A DNA stretch of 64,000 nt. It comes from Piliocolobus tephrosceles (Eukaryota > Chordata > Mammalia > Primates > Cercopithecidae). The stretch is from contig NC_045436.1 of the NCBI RefSeq assembly GCF_002776525.5, positions 51,381,313 to 51,445,312 on the forward strand. Direction: 5' to 3'. Shown piece after piece: positions 32,047-42,470 of the stretch. Within the stretch, counting starts at the first letter, position 1; each line of letters begins with the position of its first letter. The position numbers and the translations under genes were made by a program. A model generated the notes under the pieces. The model was not told the DNA's origin. It saw only the letters and a list, made by a program, of their open reading frames with translations, and did not search any database.

Positions 32047-33240
32047 AAAATTAATCCCTAGTCGTGAAATTCAAAGCTTGAATGTAGTTATGATTTGTGC
32101 TAAACTTTCAGGCTATACTTAATCAATTTACATTGGTTTATTATAGAGAGATGGTACCACCCTAATAGTTTGTTGATTCATATTGCTAAACCTTACAAGG
32201 TGTTTAACTTAATGTTGGTAAACCAGCTTCTTTCTTTCCAAAAAAAATAAAATACATTGATGCTGCCTAACTGCAATTAACCAACATTCTTAAAGCATTT
32301 GCCAAAACTGATTGTTTATGAGAACTCATGGTGCTCAGCACTCACGGTCTTCAATAAAATCAGTTGAAAAGGTATAACTGTTGGTGAGTGAGGACTGTGG
32401 TGGCTTTAGCTGCTTTCTGATTGCGTGGGCAGATGTGTGTCAGCATGCTTTCTCTTTTTCTGGGGAGTGAAGGAAGTCCCCTTATGTGTGTGCCCAGGAC
32501 TGGCTCCTATTCCTGGAATAAATACCATCATGTTGTGCAGTCTTGCAGTTTCTAGTAAGTGCTGTGCATGATTGGCATGTCCTTCAGAAAGCAGCGAGCC
32601 TGGATAGGAGACAGAAGGGAAAGCGAGAATGATATCAATAGCCTCCAAGGGGATTTATTTTAAAGCCTGCCATGTTGTCAACATTGTTTCAATACGACAG
32701 CTGAGGTTTTTGCCAAGTATTGAACATCTGACCCCATTTGGCTTGTCACTTTAAGCAGTGCCTTTTTCTAAATGGAAGGGCTGACCCTCCGAGAAACCGT
32801 AGCCTGTGTTTGGTTCATCACCAAGTTCAAGATGATTATCTGAAGTTTGTTTGAACCTCAAGGGAGAATAAAATTGAACTGAAAATCTCACCCCAGCAAA
32901 TTTCCCCAGTGATTTTTGGCCCTTCGGCTTTTGCTGAGAAATGACATGAAAGCAGCTTTTGTCGCCTGGTCATTTGGGACTGGATGGTAGATTCCAGACA
33001 TATCATATGCCATTCTGGTGATAATCCAGCAGGGAAAGAAATGCGTTTAATCATTTTTGAAATGAGAAATAGGACATGGAGTTTAATTTCAGCTTAAACA
33101 TTGTTTAACTTGTGTTTCTTTTGCTGATACATACTGTCATATACAACAGTTTATGCATTTTAACTTCTAGAGACTGAGAATTTTCCTACTAAAAATTCAA
33201 CAGCTAGGATAAGTGAAATCTAAGCTTTCAGAAATAGTCA
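32047..33240. other. Unique DNA, no gene seen
   Basis: No supported gene or repeat. The minus-strand frames at 32406-32648 and 32836-33054 have no domain I recognise. Confidence 0.6.
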
Positions 33241-33244
33241 ACAA

Positions 33245-33470
33245 GAATGCAAACTTTGAAGTTAGACTTGGCTTTAAATTTTGATTCTACCACTTCTTAG
33301 ATAAGAAACCAAGAGTAAATTATTAACCTTTCTGAACTTTGCTCTACGTATCTTTAAAACAAGGTCAACAGTGCCCCCTTTATAGGCCCTAAATAAAGAT
33401 GATATAACCTCTAAGTATAGTGTCTGGATCTTAGTAAATTCTTTATAAATGGTGACAATTTTTATGTAAT
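33245..33470 (+). repeat. MIR SINE, near full length, decayed
   Basis: Follows the MIR consensus order: 'TTTTGATTCTACCACTTCTTAG' (ctctgccacttactag), 'AAATTATTAACCTTTCTGAACTTTGC' (acttaacctctctgtgcctc), 'TCTTTAAAACAAGG' (ctgtaaaatggg), 'CCCTAAATAAAGATGATATAA' and 'TAGTGTCTGGATCTTAGTAAAT' (cagtgcctggcacatagtaa). Confidence 0.7.
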
Positions 33471-34055
33471 AAACAGAGAACACAGTAGATATGTAATATA
33501 TGCAATAAGCCTGTACATTTGTTTTATTCATATTTGCCACTAGTCCTTCCTAGGAAATAGATCTTACTAAAAACAATAATTACAGTAATGCAATGATACC
33601 TCTGGAGGGATATTATTTTACTAAATATTGCCATTTAACTTTATAAATGTTTAAAAGAAAGGAATTGCGTCTTTATACTTCACTGCATATTGTAGGTACT
33701 TGCTATGTTTTACTTTGAAAACTGCCATGCCACACTATCAACCAATATTTTAACAATTTTTAAATAACAGAACTTTTATGTGTAATATTAATAAATGAAA
33801 GGCATTTTTATCTTGGAGATTATAATTTAACAAGTTTTGATCTTCAAATTTTTGTCTTCCTAAATGAAGGACCATTATCATTCTTTGAATTGTAAACAAT
33901 TATGCCAGGAATGAGGAATAGTCCCAAGCTGGCTGTGGAATTTGCAGTAGTATTGAGATGGCTTAATGTGACGTTTGAGGACCAAAATGTGTTAACTAGT
34001 TTTGTGGCACTTCAGCTGGACTATGAGGGTAACTTTCCTTTCTAAACATTCATCT
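33471..34055. other. Unique AT-rich DNA
   Basis: No gene or repeat body recognised. Confidence 0.6.
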
Positions 34056-34061
34056 AGTGAG

Positions 34062-34103
34062 ATATATATATATACACACACACATACACATTTATCTGGT
34101 GAT

Positions 34104-34134
<31 letters not shown>

Positions 34135-34158
34135 TATTTGTTGTTGTTGTTGTTGTAT
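34062..34158. repeat. (TA)n, (CA)n and (GTT)n microsatellites
   Basis: ATATATATATATA with ACACACACACA near 34062-34085, a (CA)14-like run near 34105-34133, and (TTG)n at 34138-34156. They lie immediately left of an old Alu. Confidence 0.93.
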
Positions 34159-34164
34159 GTTGGT

Positions 34165-34459
34165 TTGTGTTTTAGACCAGTTCTTGTTCTGTCACCCAGA
34201 CTGGAGTGCAGTGGCATGATCATGGCTCATTGCAGCCTTGACTTCCTGGGCTCAAGTGATCCTCCCAACTCAGCCTCCTGAGAAGATGGAACTGAGTAGC
34301 AGGCATGTGCCACCATGTCTGACTGATTTTTAAATTTCCTGTAGAGAGGGGATGTCACTATGTTACTCAGGCTGGTCTTGAACTCCTGGGTTCAAGTGAT
34401 CCTCCCTCTTCAGCCTCCCAAAGTGCTGGGATTACAGGTATATGCCACCGCACTCGGCC
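34165..34459 (-). mobile_element. Old Alu SINE (AluJ-like)
   Basis: Reverse-complement Alu whose 'GAACTCCTGGGTTCAAGTGATCCTCCC'-type region (about 34380-34406) and 'CATTGCAGCCTTGACTTCCT' are J-class features. It ends at 'CACCGCACTCGGCC'. The T-side tail has become the GTT repeat and GTTTGTGTTTT. Confidence 0.9.
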
Positions 34460-34513
34460 AAGATGCAAAATTTTAAGTATTTAAAATTTTCTGCATTTGA
34501 ATTGATAGTTCGA

Positions 34514-34683
34514 GGCCGGGCGGCTCACACCTGTAATCCCAACACTTTGGGAGGTAGAGGCACAAGGATCACCTGAGCCCAGGAGTTTAAGGCTGCAGTG
34601 AATTAGGATCCTAGGACTGTGCCATTGTACTCAGGCTGGATGACAGAATGAGACCCTGTCTCAAAACAACAACAACAACAATA
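34514..34683 (+). mobile_element. Alu-derived monomer (FLAM-like) with (AAC)n tail
   Basis: The left-arm start 'GGCCGGGCGGCTCACACCTG' passes through 'CCCAGGAGTTTAAGGCTGCA' straight to 'GAGACCCTGTCTC', with no second arm, then (AAC)5. This length (about 150 bases) fits a free Alu monomer or a precise internal deletion. Confidence 0.8.
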
Positions 34684-34796
34684 CATTTATAGCTCTAACC
34701 ATAATTTCTTTTCTTTTTAAATTCTTTAGTTTAATTATTTGGTTCTGTCAGTGAAATGGGGAGGCAGTAAATATTGAGTTAAAAATATTAATTTTA

Positions 34797-35104
34797 GGGC
34801 TGGGCACCATAGCTCACACCTGTAATCCCAGCTCTTTGGGAGGCCAAGGCGGGTGGATCACCTGATGTCAGGAATTCGAGACCAGCCTGACCAACATGGA
34901 GAAACCCTGTCTCTACTAAAAATACAAAAATTAGCCAGGTATGGTCGTGTGTGCCTGTAATTCCAGCTATTCAGGAGGTTGAGATATGAGTATTGCTAGC
35001 ACCAGGGAGGCAGAGGTTGTAGTGAGCTGAAATCACGCCCTGAAATCCGGCCTGGGCAACAGAGTAAGATTCTGCCTAAAAAAAAAAAAAAAAAAAAAAA
35101 AAAA
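34797..35104 (+). mobile_element. Alu SINE, full length (AluS-like)
   Basis: Plus-strand Alu from 'GGGCTGGGCACCATAGCTCA' to a 26-A tail. The direct repeat ATATTAATTTT at 34785-34795 and 35106-35116 is the target duplication. Confidence 0.95.
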
Positions 35105-35116
35105 GATATTAATTTT

Positions 35117-36681
35117 GATATATTAGGGGAGGTAGCAGATTTTGAGCTATTATACGGGGTACAGCAAAGCTAAACTGCCTGATTTATTGTATGGCAGGAA
35201 ATGCAAACAAAGTCAATTCCGAAACTGGTGTTTTCAAAATACTTAGAACAACGCTATCAATGGAATAATAGCTTCTTGGGGAGACTCCTTTGAACAAAAA
35301 TATCTATTACAATGGCAGGTAGTTTTAATACATAAACAATTTTATTCCTTTATAGTCACACACCATGCTATTTTATTTAAGAACTTGGTGCTTTCTTGAA
35401 TACTAGCCCTATGCTACTCGCTTTCACTATGTCATTCCAATCGAAAACTGAAAATTACAAAATAAAGCATTAGAAACTCTTTCAAATTTTTTATCAAAAG
35501 AAAACTATTTGTTATTAGCAGACAGTGATTATGTCTTCCTAGTCAGTCTTAAACATGAGTCAGTTTGGATAGGAAAATAACACAGTAGATGCCTTGATTG
35601 CTTTTAGCTCTCTGAAAACAGGCACTTAATTTCCTTCGCAGAAAATTTTTTTTTTTTTTCTTTAAAGTTGACTGGTTAAGTGTAGAAGTAATCAAAGCAG
35701 CCAACTCTGGAGCAAAAGGCAGTGACTTACGATTTGGTCCATTTACTTGGTGCACGGATTTGTTTTCTAAACTGTATCAAGGGGTAATAATGGGACTGAT
35801 CATCGTAAGTAGGCCTGTAAGAAGGATGACATGAAAATATTTGAAACAGATGACTGTACGTGTGTTTAGAAAGACTAGAAGAAAGGCTAGTGTCTTTCAG
35901 GTCCTGTGTATGTTTCCCTGGGCTTAACTTCCACCTCTCATATTACATTTTTGATTTTTTAAAATTGTGTGTTCTTAGGAATTCTGAAACTAGACAGTCA
36001 ACATTTCTGGCTGAACTCAGTTACACGGTAGATATTCTCTGAGCTCATGCATAAGATATTTTTCTTTTCTTTTAAAAATATCTTATGTCTTAATCCATTT
36101 TCTCCTCTGACCTCTGTGAATATTTCAATGATCTTAATGACTTAAGGAATATAAACTGGACTTAGTGTTTTGCTGAATGTCTAATCATTTTAATGGCACC
36201 TAACTTAATCCAAATTTCCCCAAAGAGAAATGACTAAGTTTAGTAGGAAAATTATTTCACTGGTCTTATTCATCACACATAAGACAGTAATATCCTTTCT
36301 GTTTTTAATAATAGCATTACTTTGTTGGTAATTACTTCTGTTAATTCCACTGAAGAAATTTTAAAAATTGAATTATACTCTACTTATCTCTTCATAACTG
36401 TGTTCTATTAGTTTCTGAACACTTCTCCATTTAATCAGGGCTGTTTTGAATACCTCTTCTATTCTTATTCTACTAAGAATGCCTGGGTACTTGAAAGGTT
36501 AAAAGATAAATAAATAAAACAAATTTACTCATAACTAAAACCTCACTGAATATTTTATTATTTCTACTCTTTATTAGTGGGTATGATCTCAAAGGGGCCT
36601 TGTTTTATCTCTCATAGAAAGATGGAGTTGATAAAGTTGTAATTTAAATTCTGCTAAAGTTAATCTTAAAACAATTAATGT
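35117..36681. other. Unique DNA containing a perfect hairpin
   Basis: No gene. A T tract lies at 35648-35660, and a perfect inverted repeat at 36050-36087 is listed separately. Sequence is otherwise unremarkable and AT-rich. Confidence 0.6.
36050..36087. repeat. Perfect 14-bp inverted repeat, 10-base loop
   Basis: The arm CATAAGATATTTTT (36050-36063) and its exact reverse complement AAAAATATCTTATG (36074-36087) are separated by CTTTTCTTTT. As RNA it would fold into a small AU-rich hairpin. No gene context or known element explains it. Confidence 0.95.
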
Positions 36682-36968
36682 GGCCGGGCACGGTGGCTCA
36701 TGCCTGTAATCCCAGCACTTTGGGAGGCCAAGGTGGGCGAATCACAAGGTCAGGAGATCGAGACCATTCTGGCTAACATGGTGAAACTCCATCTCTACTT
36801 AAAAAATACAAAAAGTTAGCCGAGCGTGGCAGCGTGCGCCTGTAGTCCCAGCTACTCGGGAGACTGAGGCAGGAGAATGGCGTGAACCCAGGAGGCGGAA
36901 CTTGCAGTGAGCCGAGATCGCGCCACTGGACTCCAGCCTGGTCGACAGAGTGAGACTCCGTCTCAAAA

Positions 36969-36972
<4 letters not shown>
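36682..36972 (+). mobile_element. AluY SINE
   Basis: 'GGCCGGGCACGGTGGCTCAT' start, with Y-class features 'AGGAGATCGAGACCATTC' and 'GAGAATGGCGTGAACCC', and 'GCCGAGATCGCGCCACTGGA'. The tail is eight A running into a long (TA)n, so no A-tail-bounded target duplication can be read. Confidence 0.95.

Positions 36973-37010
<38 letters not shown>
36970..37010. repeat. (TA)n microsatellite at an Alu tail
   Basis: About 18 TA units, then GTATGTATAC. It has probably grown from the AluY tail. Confidence 0.95.
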
Positions 37011-37013
<3 letters not shown>

Positions 37014-37172
37014 ACATTGTATATTGCACAATTAGCTGTAGTCTAAATCTCTGCCATGCTTTCTAGTTTACTCTCATAGTGTAATGAGCGCAAGCAATAT
37101 AGATCATGCCTTCTATGGGTTATTATAAAATAAATGAAATGGCCAGAGAGTATGCAATTCCACTGGGATGCA

Positions 37173-37479
37173 TTTTTTTTTTTTTTTTTTTTTTTTTTTT
37201 GAGACGGAGTCTTGCTCTTGTCACCCAGGTGGGAGTGCAATGGTGCGATCTCAGCTTGCTGCAACCTCTGCCTCCTGGGTTCAAGTGATTCTCCCTGCTT
37301 CAGCCTCCCAAGTGGCTGGGATTACCGGTGCCCACCACACACTGGGCTAATTTTGTATTTTTAGTAGACACAGGGTTTTGCCATATTGGCCAGGCTGGTC
37401 TCGACCTCCTGACCTCAAGTGATCTGTCCACCTTGGCCACTCAAAGTGTTGGGATTACAGGCATAAGCCACAGTGTGGA
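37173..37479 (-). mobile_element. Alu SINE, full length (AluS-like)
   Basis: 28 T, then 'GAGACGGAGTCTTGCTCTTG' through to 'GCATAAGCCACAGTGTGGAC'. The direct repeat TGCATTTTT at 37169-37177 and 37481-37489 is the likely target duplication. It has several private insertions (CTCCCTGC). Confidence 0.95.
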
Positions 37480-37763
37480 CTGCATTTTTATAAAATTGCT
37501 TCTCCTAAATACATCCTGTTAATAGCATGAGGATGCCTCATACCTATTTTGCTTTCTCTGTGCTTCAGTATTTTTTTCTTTCATTTTACTATTATTAATG
37601 TGTACTAAGGAGTAGCTCTTTCAAATAAAATAGAGTGTTTTTTTTTTCTTTCCGGCTAGAACTCTTGGTATATCCTGTTCTCCCCTTGATCCTCTCTCCT
37701 TGTACGTCTGCTGTTTCTCAACCACCTCATACAAGGATAAAGAGGTGGTGGCCTCCTTGAGCT

Positions 37764-37790
37764 TTTAAGAGTCTTTGAATGACTCTTAAA
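37764..37790. repeat. Perfect 10-bp inverted repeat, 7-base loop
   Basis: TTTAAGAGTC (37764-37773), loop TTTGAAT, GACTCTTAAA (37781-37790). It lies in unique sequence with no known element. Confidence 0.93.
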
Positions 37791-37859
37791 TTGCTTAGAG
37801 GCTTTTCTCTCCTATCTAGAGTCTTTCAAAACTGTGACTCAATTTTTTTCTTGTTTGTA

Positions 37860-38197
37860 CAATCAGCCCTTTGTCTTTTGGGGTTCCACATCTGTAGAGT
37901 CAACAAATCAGATTGAAAATATTTGGGAAAAAACTTTCATCTGTACCAAACATGTTCCGGCTTTTTTTTTCTCATTCCTTAAGCAAAACAGTATAACAAC
38001 CATTTACACAGCATTTATACTGTGTTAGGTATTATACGTAATCTAGATATAATTTAAAGTGTATAGTAGTATGTGAGTAGGTTATAGGCAAATACCACAC
38101 CATTTTATATCAGAGACTTGAGCATCTGTGGATTTGGGGATCTGCAGGAGGTCCTAGAATCAATGCCCCAAAGCCCATGGGTATTGAGGGACAACTG
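37860..38197 (-). mobile_element. MER2/Tigger-type DNA transposon MITE
   Basis: The terminal inverted repeats are 'CAATCAGCCCTTTGTCTTTT' at the left and 'GTATTGAGGGACAACTG' at the right, with TA dinucleotides on both sides (37858-37859, 38198-38199). Internal landmarks 'AACAGTATAACAACCATTTA', 'TAGGTATTATACGTAATCTA' and 'ATTTTATATCAGAGACTTGA' match the non-autonomous Tigger relative MER2. It has no transposase. Confidence 0.88.
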
Positions 38198-38199
38198 TA

Positions 38200-41100
38200 C
38201 CTGGAACTGATATGTGTTGCTTGGAAATTAAAATTCCCAGTCTAAAGCTTTAAAAGTGGCTAGCCTAATACAAATTTCAAGGTCACTTTTTTTTTTTTTT
38301 CTTTAAGGAAACATACCATTACCTAACATGGAAAAAGAATTAGTTTACAAAGAAAACATAGACAAATTTGGTCACAGATTTTGAGGCAAGGAAATAAAAA
38401 GGAAACATGAAAAGCTGAGTTAAAAGGATGTTTTCCAATTTAGAAAAAGAGATTCATCTTCTAAAATCCTTTTGAAAATAGTGCAGAAGCCATAAAGTAT
38501 ATAATTATTTCTCTACTCTAAAAATGGTATATGATTGAACAACAGAATATTCTGGGGGGGAAAAAAAACCCATATCACTTCAGCTATATTTGTGCTTTGT
38601 TCTCATAAGCCATTTCCATTTGCTGAAGCCAGAGGACTATTAACTTAGTCTCTGAAATTTTGAAGTGTCCTGAATCCTGTTTTCTGTGAACAACTAAAAC
38701 TCGATCATATATATAAAGTGAAATTTCAATAACTGAACATATGATTGTAAGATGTTATGAGGGGATGATAATCAACAGAATTAATGAGAGTGTTTAATTT
38801 CATGCAGCAATTTTCACAAAAGGTAGAGCGCAACAGTAAACTCCATGAGTTGCATTGTAATCAAGCTCCTCTTGTAATGAATGCAGGCCCTTAATTTATT
38901 GAAACTAATTTTGAAATCATGGTACCATACATGCTGTCTACTGTAGAAATAATTTATAAACATTAATTGCAGGAAAGAGAGGATCCATTTGCTTCAAAGA
39001 GCCCATCAGCAAGCTGTCCTTCCTGTTTTATCAGTAAGCAAAGCTGAGAGCAAATAACAGATGGGACTGTCCCTTGGTGGTGGCGCAGAGCATGCATGAA
39101 ATATAGCACAATCTTCCTCCAGTGTGTTATGCTTTTAACAGTGGAAGATCAGAGCAGGAGAGGTGTGGGCCGGGATGAATGACTGTCTCTGATGAAACAT
39201 TCTTTTCTTCTAGCAAGATTCCTGTAGCAGATTGAGCTCTGGCAGTTGATCTCAGTGGCTTGATAGAGTGTCATTATAAAAATGCACCTGGAAGATTCTG
39301 TGGAAAAGAGACAAACCTCAGAAGACCAAGGTGAATCCAAGGCCTGATCTGGACTCTTAATGGGGAGTTAAATTCTAGTTCCTTTAATAAGCATCAAAGA
39401 CACCACAAAACCACAGATAAAGCTGTCATAGACAGCTATATTTGGTGCTCATTTATCATTTGTCACAACCACTTCATCCTCTTGCAATATTTTATTCTAC
39501 TTACTACATCTACAAGAAGGTTAGTAGTTGTGCATTTGATGTGTGTTGGGGGGGTATGAGGCTAAAATCTTCTGCCTCTGTTGTTTGTGTAACCACACTG
39601 AAGGCTGTTACTAGGGCTGTGGAAGCTGGATTTAGTATATGTTATTCCTAATGGAAAAATCTATCAGGCCCACTTCAGTGGCTATTACTAAACAGCTTTT
39701 TAGTCAGTCAGATAGGAAGTGATCCCCAATTCCACTAGTAGATTCATGCCCCGTTCATTATCACTGTTCACGGTAGCTTTTCTAAATGTTTTTCACTTAT
39801 CCTGGGTTTCTAACTCTGCCTCATTCCTTCAGCTTTGGACGCTGCTCTTATGTCCTATTGAAGTGAAAAGATCAAGGCTGCCTGATCTCCTTTAACAAAC
39901 AACTGTAACCTGCCCCTCTTTGATTTATGATATCATTGTCATCATTAGTTCTTTTCCTCTCTCCTATTTTAGGGAAAGTATCACCCTCTTCTTTTATAAA
40001 GTTAATCCACACACGTGCTCTTAATTTTACCCATTTCCATTCATTCCTCAATTATCCCTATAATTACTGAATTCAGTCTTTTTCTCTTAAGTGCATTCTC
40101 TGATTGACTTGAATTTACCTCTTATAAAGAAAAGAAACAAAGCATTACTTCCAAATCTGCATTGCCCTTCAAGATACTATCTCCTCTATTTCTATGAAAC
40201 TTCTTAAAAGATTAGTCTGTCATCATTAGTTCCTGTAATTGTTCTTCTTTATCTAATTTACTCCTCTCTTTATTGTAGTCTCACTTTCTGCTCCCCAGTC
40301 CCTTGAAACTGTTCTATGAAAGCATCTAATTCCTAATCTATCAAACACAATTGTGATCATTTCAGACTATTGGGCATACGAGCAGTCTTTCCACATTGAG
40401 TTTTCAAGTCTTGGCAGAAGGCAGGGCTTCATGTCCAAGGATGAAGAGGTCATATGCTTTGTCTTTCTATACCCAGGCAGAGAGGACACAGGCAAATAGC
40501 CTTGGTTTGACAGTCAGATGGTCCCATCTGGGGGATAGAGGAAAAACGATCCACAAAGCCACAGTAGCAGCAGCAGCAGAGACTGGAACAGAGGTGATAG
40601 TGCTAGCTAGAGACTCTGTGGTGTCCCAGTCTAGCCTTTTCCTATGCAGTCTTTCTTGTTGACAAAACTCCCTCGGTTCCCACTGACTTTCTGAGTCTTC
40701 TTGGCTAAGTTTCATATAATTCTGTGAGCTAACTAATATCTTTGCCATAAATTACTTGCTTCCCTTAATTGAAACATATTTGGTTTATCTTCCTTTGAGC
40801 TAAAGACCTCAGTAGTACAGAAAATCATATTTTGGATTCAGTTTAATGTAATAGAGTTTTAGGGAAAGTGGAGTGAAAAGTCAGTAAATGGAATTGATTT
40901 TCAGACTGGGGTCAAAAGGCGCGAAATTCTATTTGTCCTTACAGACATGACCCTAGTAGCCCATCCTATGCCACGGTGAAAGAGCTAAATGAACAGTGCC
41001 TCTGGTCCCTGTAATGAAAAGCTCTCTTAGAATGAAATGCCTATTCAAGGCAAGGTTTTGTGGAAACCAAGTTGCCACTGTCATTGGAAAAATAAAAGAC

Positions 41101-42136
41101 TGTAGAGATGCAGGGGATGTTTGGAGGGCACCGAATAGCTAAAAAAAAAAAAAAAAAAAAAAAAAAAAGATAAGTTAATCTTCTTAAATTATTGATTATG
41201 GCAAAGACTGAGTTCCTGGAACTCTCACAATCCTAACACAGTCTCAATTCTCTCCAATTCTTTCGACTTTCGTGTAGGTGAAAATCAAACTCCAAGTTTG
41301 ATATTATATGATCACTAAATTGTACTATCAGTTGATTTTAGAGTCTTGCCAGTCCTTGCAAGAGAAAGTGAGAGAGAACGATGCTCAGAAAACTATAGGA
41401 CTGGAGGATCCTAAGTATCAGAATTAGACAATGTGGGGTGATTCCAAAGCCTTGAACTCATAGCCTTTCCCCGCTCTGTATTGTGTGCTGGAAGCAGTTC
41501 TTGCGGGCTCCTGAGATCAACTGCATTTATCTCATCTCTACTCTGTGGCCATGATATGTTCACAATTTGAAGTCAGTTACAAGTATTTGAAATGCCACAA
41601 ATAAGGGCTCTCCCTAACCCCCTTGCCGGAGAATGGATGTTAAACATTTGCCAGTGCAGCACTCATAAGGGCACCACAGAAGTGCATCCTCCCTTCTTCG
41701 ATGGGGGTGGCTTTTCTTGCTTGGAGACTGTATTCCCTTTCTTTTTTGGAGGCTGACTTTGCAATAAGAGAATCTGTTTACCACTTAGAACCGTGACCAC
41801 CACCCCCATCCCCATTTATCTCCAGACTTGAACTAGTGGTTAAATCCCAGAGGAGTCAAATGTCCCAGAGAAGTCAAATGCATTGTAAAATCTGGGTGAG
41901 AATATTTCTTTCTTTTATCTTATGACAGCAAAACTTGGGACTATGTGTACTAGTGATTGACCTTGCACAGGTAACGTGTAATTTTTCAAAAGAATAAATG
42001 TATCACTCTGAGCTTCTGTATTGAAAGAGTTACCCAGAGTGGTTACAGTGGGTCTGATTCTTGGCTCATTTGCTTGGTTATAATCTGGGTTTCATGGAGG
42101 CTTGGGATAGTGAAGTTGGGATCCTAGAAATCTCTT
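38200..42136. other. Long repeat-poor stretch, no gene seen
   Basis: No coding region is supported. The overlapping plus and minus frames at 40396-40662 and 40467-40748 have no known domain. T and A tracts occur at 38287-38300 and 41141-41168, and a G8A8 junction near 38555-38571. The block 38560-39340 looks like ordinary unique DNA that could be conserved. Confidence 0.6.
41141..41168 (+). repeat. (A)28 homopolymer, no SINE attached
   Basis: 28 A's follow GAATAGCT, with an AATAAAA motif about 50 bases upstream. A processed-transcript tail is conceivable, but I found no matching target duplication and no gene-like sequence to the left. Confidence 0.95.
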
Positions 42137-42470
42137 AAATAATGCAGGGGGCCGGGCGCGGTGGCTCAAGCCTGTAATCCCAGCACTTTGGGAGGCCGAG
42201 ATGGGCGGATCACAAGGTCAGGAGATCGAGACCATCCTGGCTAACCCGGTGAAACCCCGTCTCTACTAAAAAATACACAAAAAACTAGCCGGGCGAGGTG
42301 GCGGGCGCCTGTAGTCCCAGCTACTCAGGAGGCTGAGGCAGGAGAATGGCGTAAACCCGGGAGGCGGAGCTTGCAGTGAGCTGAGATCCGGCCACTGCAC
42401 TCCAGCCTGGGCGACAGAGGGAGACTCCGTCTCAAAAAAAAAAAAAAAAAATAAATAAAATAATGCAGGG
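42137..42470 (+). mobile_element. Young AluY, Old World monkey type, with 13-bp TSD
   Basis: Body 42150-42457 is nearly consensus AluY from GGCCGGGCGCGGTGGCTCAA to an A tail (A18, TAAATAAAA). It has GGCTCAAGCCTG, AAAACTAGCCGGGCGAGG, GGCGTAAACC and GAGATCCGGCCACTG where human AluY has GGCTCACGCCTG, AAATTAGCCGGGCGTGG, GGCGTGAACC and GAGATCGCGCCACTG. I associate this set with cercopithecid AluY (AluYR-type) lineages. The perfect target duplication AAATAATGCAGGG lies at 42137-42149 and 42458-42470, which fits a recent insertion. Confidence 0.95.

Noticed and set aside
40396..40748. Overlapping plus (88 codons) and minus (93 codons) open frames as a possible gene
   Set aside because: They mirror each other in a slightly GC-richer stretch, show no domain, and have no splice or promoter context. 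Mirror ORFs of this size are expected by chance.
40960..41168. Processed pseudogene with an A28 tail
   Set aside because: No gene-like sequence is readable upstream and no flanking direct repeat was found. Kept only as a finding about orphan A tracts.
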